Below are positions 6,338 through 8,528 of a DNA stretch of 8,528 bases, one piece after another. Each line of letters begins with the position of its first letter. Within the stretch, counting starts at the first letter, position 1. This stretch comes from Tidjanibacter sp. (lineage in GTDB: Bacteria > Bacteroidota > Bacteroidia > Bacteroidales > Rikenellaceae): contig JAGBVY010000023.1 in NCBI GenBank assembly GCA_017630115.1, forward strand, positions 1-8,528, given 5' to 3'. The notes under the pieces were generated by a model that did not search any database, was not told the origin of the DNA, and saw only the letters and a list, made by a program, of their open reading frames with translations. Both the position numbers and the translations under genes were made by a program.

Positions 6338-7900
6338 ATGAAACGGATTGCAAAATTGTTGATGTGCTTTGTGGCCTTTGCAGCCGCTACTTTTGTGGCC
6401 TGCGAAGAGCCACAAGTGGAGGAGCAGGTCACCCTGACGGTAAGCCCCACTGCCATAACTTTCGAGGCCGAGAATGACCTTGTGAGGAACATTCAAATCA
6501 GCTCATCCCACCAGTGGAAAGCCGAGGTGGTTGAGGGAGGCGATTGGCTTGGTGTGAGCCGTCTTTCGGGTGAGGCAGCCAACCAGACGAGTGTTGATGT
6601 AGTGGCGTGGGCCAATGAGTCGGCCGAGGAGCGTCGCGGCAGTATAAAGTTTACTTCTGAGGATAAGCAGGTGGTAGTTAGTGTGTTGCAGGAGGGGCAA
6701 GTGCCCCCCACCGAAGAGCCTCTACCCGAGGCTACGGCACCCAATAGCTACCTCATCAACGGCCAGCAGTCGTCGTTTGGTAGCGTGGAATTCTATATGG
6801 TGGGCGAAAATCTCGCCATAGTGGCCACGCCGGTGCGTAGAGTTTCGGGGGTGGAGGGGATATTGGCCACCAACAACTACTTCTATGCCGCCATCTCGCC
6901 CCTACTCAACGGCAAGGAGTTTGACCCTCTGATAGAAAATCGCCCCTACACATTCATTTCCACACTCTCGTCGGCCCAGATTGCTACCCTCGCTCCCGAG
7001 ATGACCGAGGAGGTTATTAGGGGCAAATGTTGCCTCTGGTTGAAGGACGAAAAGGCTACCCTCGTTGCCTCTTTCGAGCTGGCCGACGGCACACAGGTGG
7101 CTGTTAATTTGGAAGCCGAGGTTGATAAGGGACTTAGTGTCAATGAAAATAGCATTGTGCGGGGTGCGGAGAGCAAACCTATTCGCGCCTCGTTCTATTT
7201 GGAAGAGGATGGTATGACCTACCTCTATTTCACCCCCGGTGGTGTGGACTATTTCGCCGATTTGGAGATTGTGACGTGGTACATATACCTCTGCATTGAG
7301 AGCTCCAATGTGGGGGCAGGTCAGCTGAGTTTGGAGAGCCTCTCGGCGGGGCGGTTTGCAATGGGCTTGGTCGATAATGTCGATGCCAAGGCCGGATGGA
7401 GCATTGAGAGTGGCGATATGCAGGGTGCTACGGGCAACTTGACGGTAAGTAGCTCAAAGGGTGGTGCTTATGCTGTTGAAGTGCAAATGACCTATGGCGT
7501 TGAGAATTACGCAATCCACTTCGATGGCGAGTGTCGCTCGGCTCTCGATGAGGCCGTTGTGGAGACCAACTACATTCTTTACGGTGGCACAAAGAGCGCT
7601 CTTGTTGCGGCCAAGGTATTTTGCAGCGGCGATGTGTGGAGCGTTGAACTGACCACCAGCGATGGCGACACGGCCGTAGCTACTATGCCCTCGGCAATGT
7701 TCGACGGCAACGCCCGTGGCTTCTCTCAAAGTCCCCACCTGACGGTAAGCTACAAGGGCGAAACGTTCAGTAAGGCCAATGGTTATAGCGGCACCCTCTC
7801 CTGCAAACTCAATGCCGATGAGAGTAGTGTGGCCGTAACCTTCACCAACTATTCCGGTTGCGACATTTCCTACGACGGCAAGGCAACCATAATCAATTAA
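6338..7900 (+). CDS. BACON-domain lipoprotein with three copies of the beta-rich module
   Basis: The signal peptide of this 520-residue protein ends in lipobox FVAC, with Cys22 followed by the acidic EEPQVEE, which may suit export to the cell surface as in other Bacteroidetes lipoproteins. Residues 31-121 match a BACON domain: LTVSPTAITF at 33-42, W60 and W70 around the W-x-A and W-L segments, RLSGEA at 75-80, RRGSIKF at 99-105, and a closing VSVLQEG at 114-120. BACON domains often accompany glycan-binding or glycan-degrading proteins. After a Pro/Glu linker come three related modules, about 135-262, 267-399 and 409-519. They open with NSYLING, NSIVRG and NYILYG, and close on strands ending in LEAEV, FDGEC and DGKATI. 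No catalytic motif was seen. The gene starts 26 bp after its upstream neighbour and ends 11 bp before the next gene, so one transcript is likely. Confidence 0.88.
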   Translation: MKRIAKLLMCFVAFAAATFVACEEPQVEEQVTLTVSPTAITFEAENDLVRNIQISSSHQWKAEVVEGGDWLGVSRLSGEAANQTSVDVVAWANESAEERRGSIKFTSEDKQVVVSVLQEGQVPPTEEPLPEATAPNSYLINGQQSSFGSVEFYMVGENLAIVATPVRRVSGVEGILATNNYFYAAISPLLNGKEFDPLIENRPYTFISTLSSAQIATLAPEMTEEVIRGKCCLWLKDEKATLVASFELADGTQVAVNLEAEVDKGLSVNENSIVRGAESKPIRASFYLEEDGMTYLYFTPGGVDYFADLEIVTWYIYLCIESSNVGAGQLSLESLSAGRFAMGLVDNVDAKAGWSIESGDMQGATGNLTVSSSKGGAYAVEVQMTYGVENYAIHFDGECRSALDEAVVETNYILYGGTKSALVAAKVFCSGDVWSVELTTSDGDTAVATMPSAMFDGNARGFSQSPHLTVSYKGETFSKANGYSGTLSCKLNADESSVAVTFTNYSGCDISYDGKATIIN

Positions 7901-7911
7901 ACTTCAACGCT

Positions 7912-8418
7912 ATGGCTACTCGAATAAGTGCTTTATTTGCTCCACTGAGGCTTGCATTGCTGCTCTGTGCAATGGGCGGCATTGGGGTGGGGTGTGACCG
8001 CCCCGATGTGCCGGTCGAGCCTTCGGATAAACCCCAAGCCCTCTATGGCTATATCTCTCTGGGCGATGAACAGATACCCGTAGAGTCGTTCACCACCACC
8101 AGCGACGAGGAATACCTTATGCTCAAACTCTCTCCCTTGGAGGATGTGCTCACAGCCACCACCTATGCTGTTGTGGCCGTACGCACATCACTCTTGGGCT
8201 CGACGATTGATGTACAGACCAAGTACCACAACGACGACTACATCTTTGTCTATGAAGACCCACTCTACTACTACGGCCCCTATCGTCCACTACGTTCGGG
8301 TACAATCCTGCTCGATAAGAATGGTGCTGGCATTGTGCGTGTTAGGGTCGATGTGGAGTTGTATGATGGGGTGAAGTTTAGGTATGAAAATGCCGCACTT
8401 ACGAGCGCACTTTTCTAA
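7912..8418 (+). CDS. Small lipoprotein with a single beta-rich module
   Basis: This 168-residue protein has a signal peptide and lipobox GVGC, with Cys28 as the expected lipidation site. A Pro-rich linker (PDVPVEPSDKP, 31-41) leads to one module, about 44-163. The module resembles those of the two upstream proteins: it opens LYGYISLG (44-51), continues YLMLKLSP (68-75) and ends SGTILLDKNG (129-138) with YDGVKFRYENA. A Tyr-rich segment lies at 110-124 (Tyr110, 114, 119, 120, 121 and 124). The ATG at 7912 is chosen because it directly precedes the signal peptide. A longer frame from 7858 would overlap the upstream gene and prepend a charged, non-signal stretch. It starts 11 bp after the BACON gene and is the last gene of the operon. 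The function is unknown. Confidence 0.82.
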   Translation: MATRISALFAPLRLALLLCAMGGIGVGCDRPDVPVEPSDKPQALYGYISLGDEQIPVESFTTTSDEEYLMLKLSPLEDVLTATTYAVVAVRTSLLGSTIDVQTKYHNDDYIFVYEDPLYYYGPYRPLRSGTILLDKNGAGIVRVRVDVELYDGVKFRYENAALTSALF

Positions 8419-8421
8419 GAG

Positions 8422-8457
8422 GTCAACCGACAACCTACGACCGTCAACCGACCTAAG
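8422..8457. repeat. Inverted copy of the 7-bp repeat array with flank
   Basis: Read on the minus strand, cttaggtc (8457-8450) is followed by four 7-bp units: ggttgac, ggtcgta, ggttgtc and ggttgac (8449-8422). The first 18 bases are identical to 438-455. The array begins 3 bp after the stop codon of the last lipoprotein gene and lies before its terminator. Confidence 0.82.
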
Positions 8458-8470
8458 TCAAATAGAAAAT

Positions 8471-8503
8471 GCGGGTATTAAAAAATTTACCCGCGTTTTT
8501 TTT
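8471..8503 (+). terminator. Rho-independent terminator of the lipoprotein operon
   Basis: The stem gcgggta (8471-8477) pairs with tacccgc (8488-8494) around a 10-nt A/T-rich loop, followed by G and eight T residues (8496-8503). Flanking A-runs upstream could extend the pairing. This is a textbook intrinsic terminator, 53 bp after the last stop codon of the operon. Confidence 0.9.
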
Positions 8504-8510
8504 GCTTGGA

Positions 8511-8528
8511 GGACTGGTAGGACTGGGA
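8511..8528. repeat. Start of a 9-bp repeat array at the right edge
   Basis: Two 9-bp units, ggactggta and ggactggga, run up to the window end. Their reverse complements contain cagtcc, as do the units at 371-415. The array may continue outside the window, so its length is unknown. Confidence 0.55.

Noticed and set aside
6435..7749. The 10-mer tgacggtaag found at 6435, 7440 and 7740
   Set aside because: All three encode L-T-V-S in beta strands and do not fall at equivalent places in the modules, so shared codon choice explains them better than a DNA-level signal.
7858..7911. Upstream ATG extending the third lipoprotein by 18 residues
   Set aside because: It would overlap the BACON gene and place a charged stretch before a good lipoprotein signal peptide that starts at 7912.

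Overview
The window looks like chromosomal DNA from a gut-type Bacteroidales bacterium, possibly Alistipes or another member of the Rikenellaceae. The reasons are a MurF-alanine racemase fusion gene, a BACON-domain lipoprotein, TAnnTTTG-type promoter elements, the lack of clear Shine-Dalgarno sequences, and a moderately GC-rich base composition by eye. The genus is inference. No mobile element, tRNA, rRNA or CRISPR array was seen.

Layout: (1) Positions 2-205 hold the last 67 residues of an M3-family peptidyl-dipeptidase (Dcp-like), followed by a hairpin terminator. (2) Positions 265-509 are non-coding and unusually repetitive. Two arrays of 9-bp units are followed by an array of seven 7-bp units that ends 15 bp before the next gene. 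(3) Positions 510-4328 form a compact plus-strand housekeeping cluster: the murF-alr fusion for cell-wall D-Ala-D-Ala ligation and alanine racemization, an RsmI-like SAM-dependent methyltransferase, and a TrmH/SpoU-family RNA methyltransferase. It ends at a 21-bp hairpin that could terminate transcription in both directions. (4) A GNAT acetyltransferase lies on the minus strand (4515-4961). Between it and the hairpin is what may be a decayed small secreted-protein gene. (5) A divergent promoter region (4962-5138) precedes a plus-strand operon of three lipoproteins (5139-8418), which ends at a strong intrinsic terminator. (6) The right edge carries the same 7-bp and 9-bp repeat types as the left intergenic region, in inverted orientation.

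The most interesting content is the lipoprotein operon. By eye, its three proteins appear to carry two, three and one copies of the same roughly 110-160-residue beta-rich module; the middle protein also has an N-terminal BACON domain. All three have lipoprotein signal peptides, so they are probably envelope or cell-surface proteins made together. Their ligand and function are unknown.

Two other points deserve attention. The MurF half of the fusion protein lacks about 45 residues of the usual central domain, including the HNxxN region. The composite 7-bp/9-bp repeat module occurs at both ends of the window in opposite orientation.
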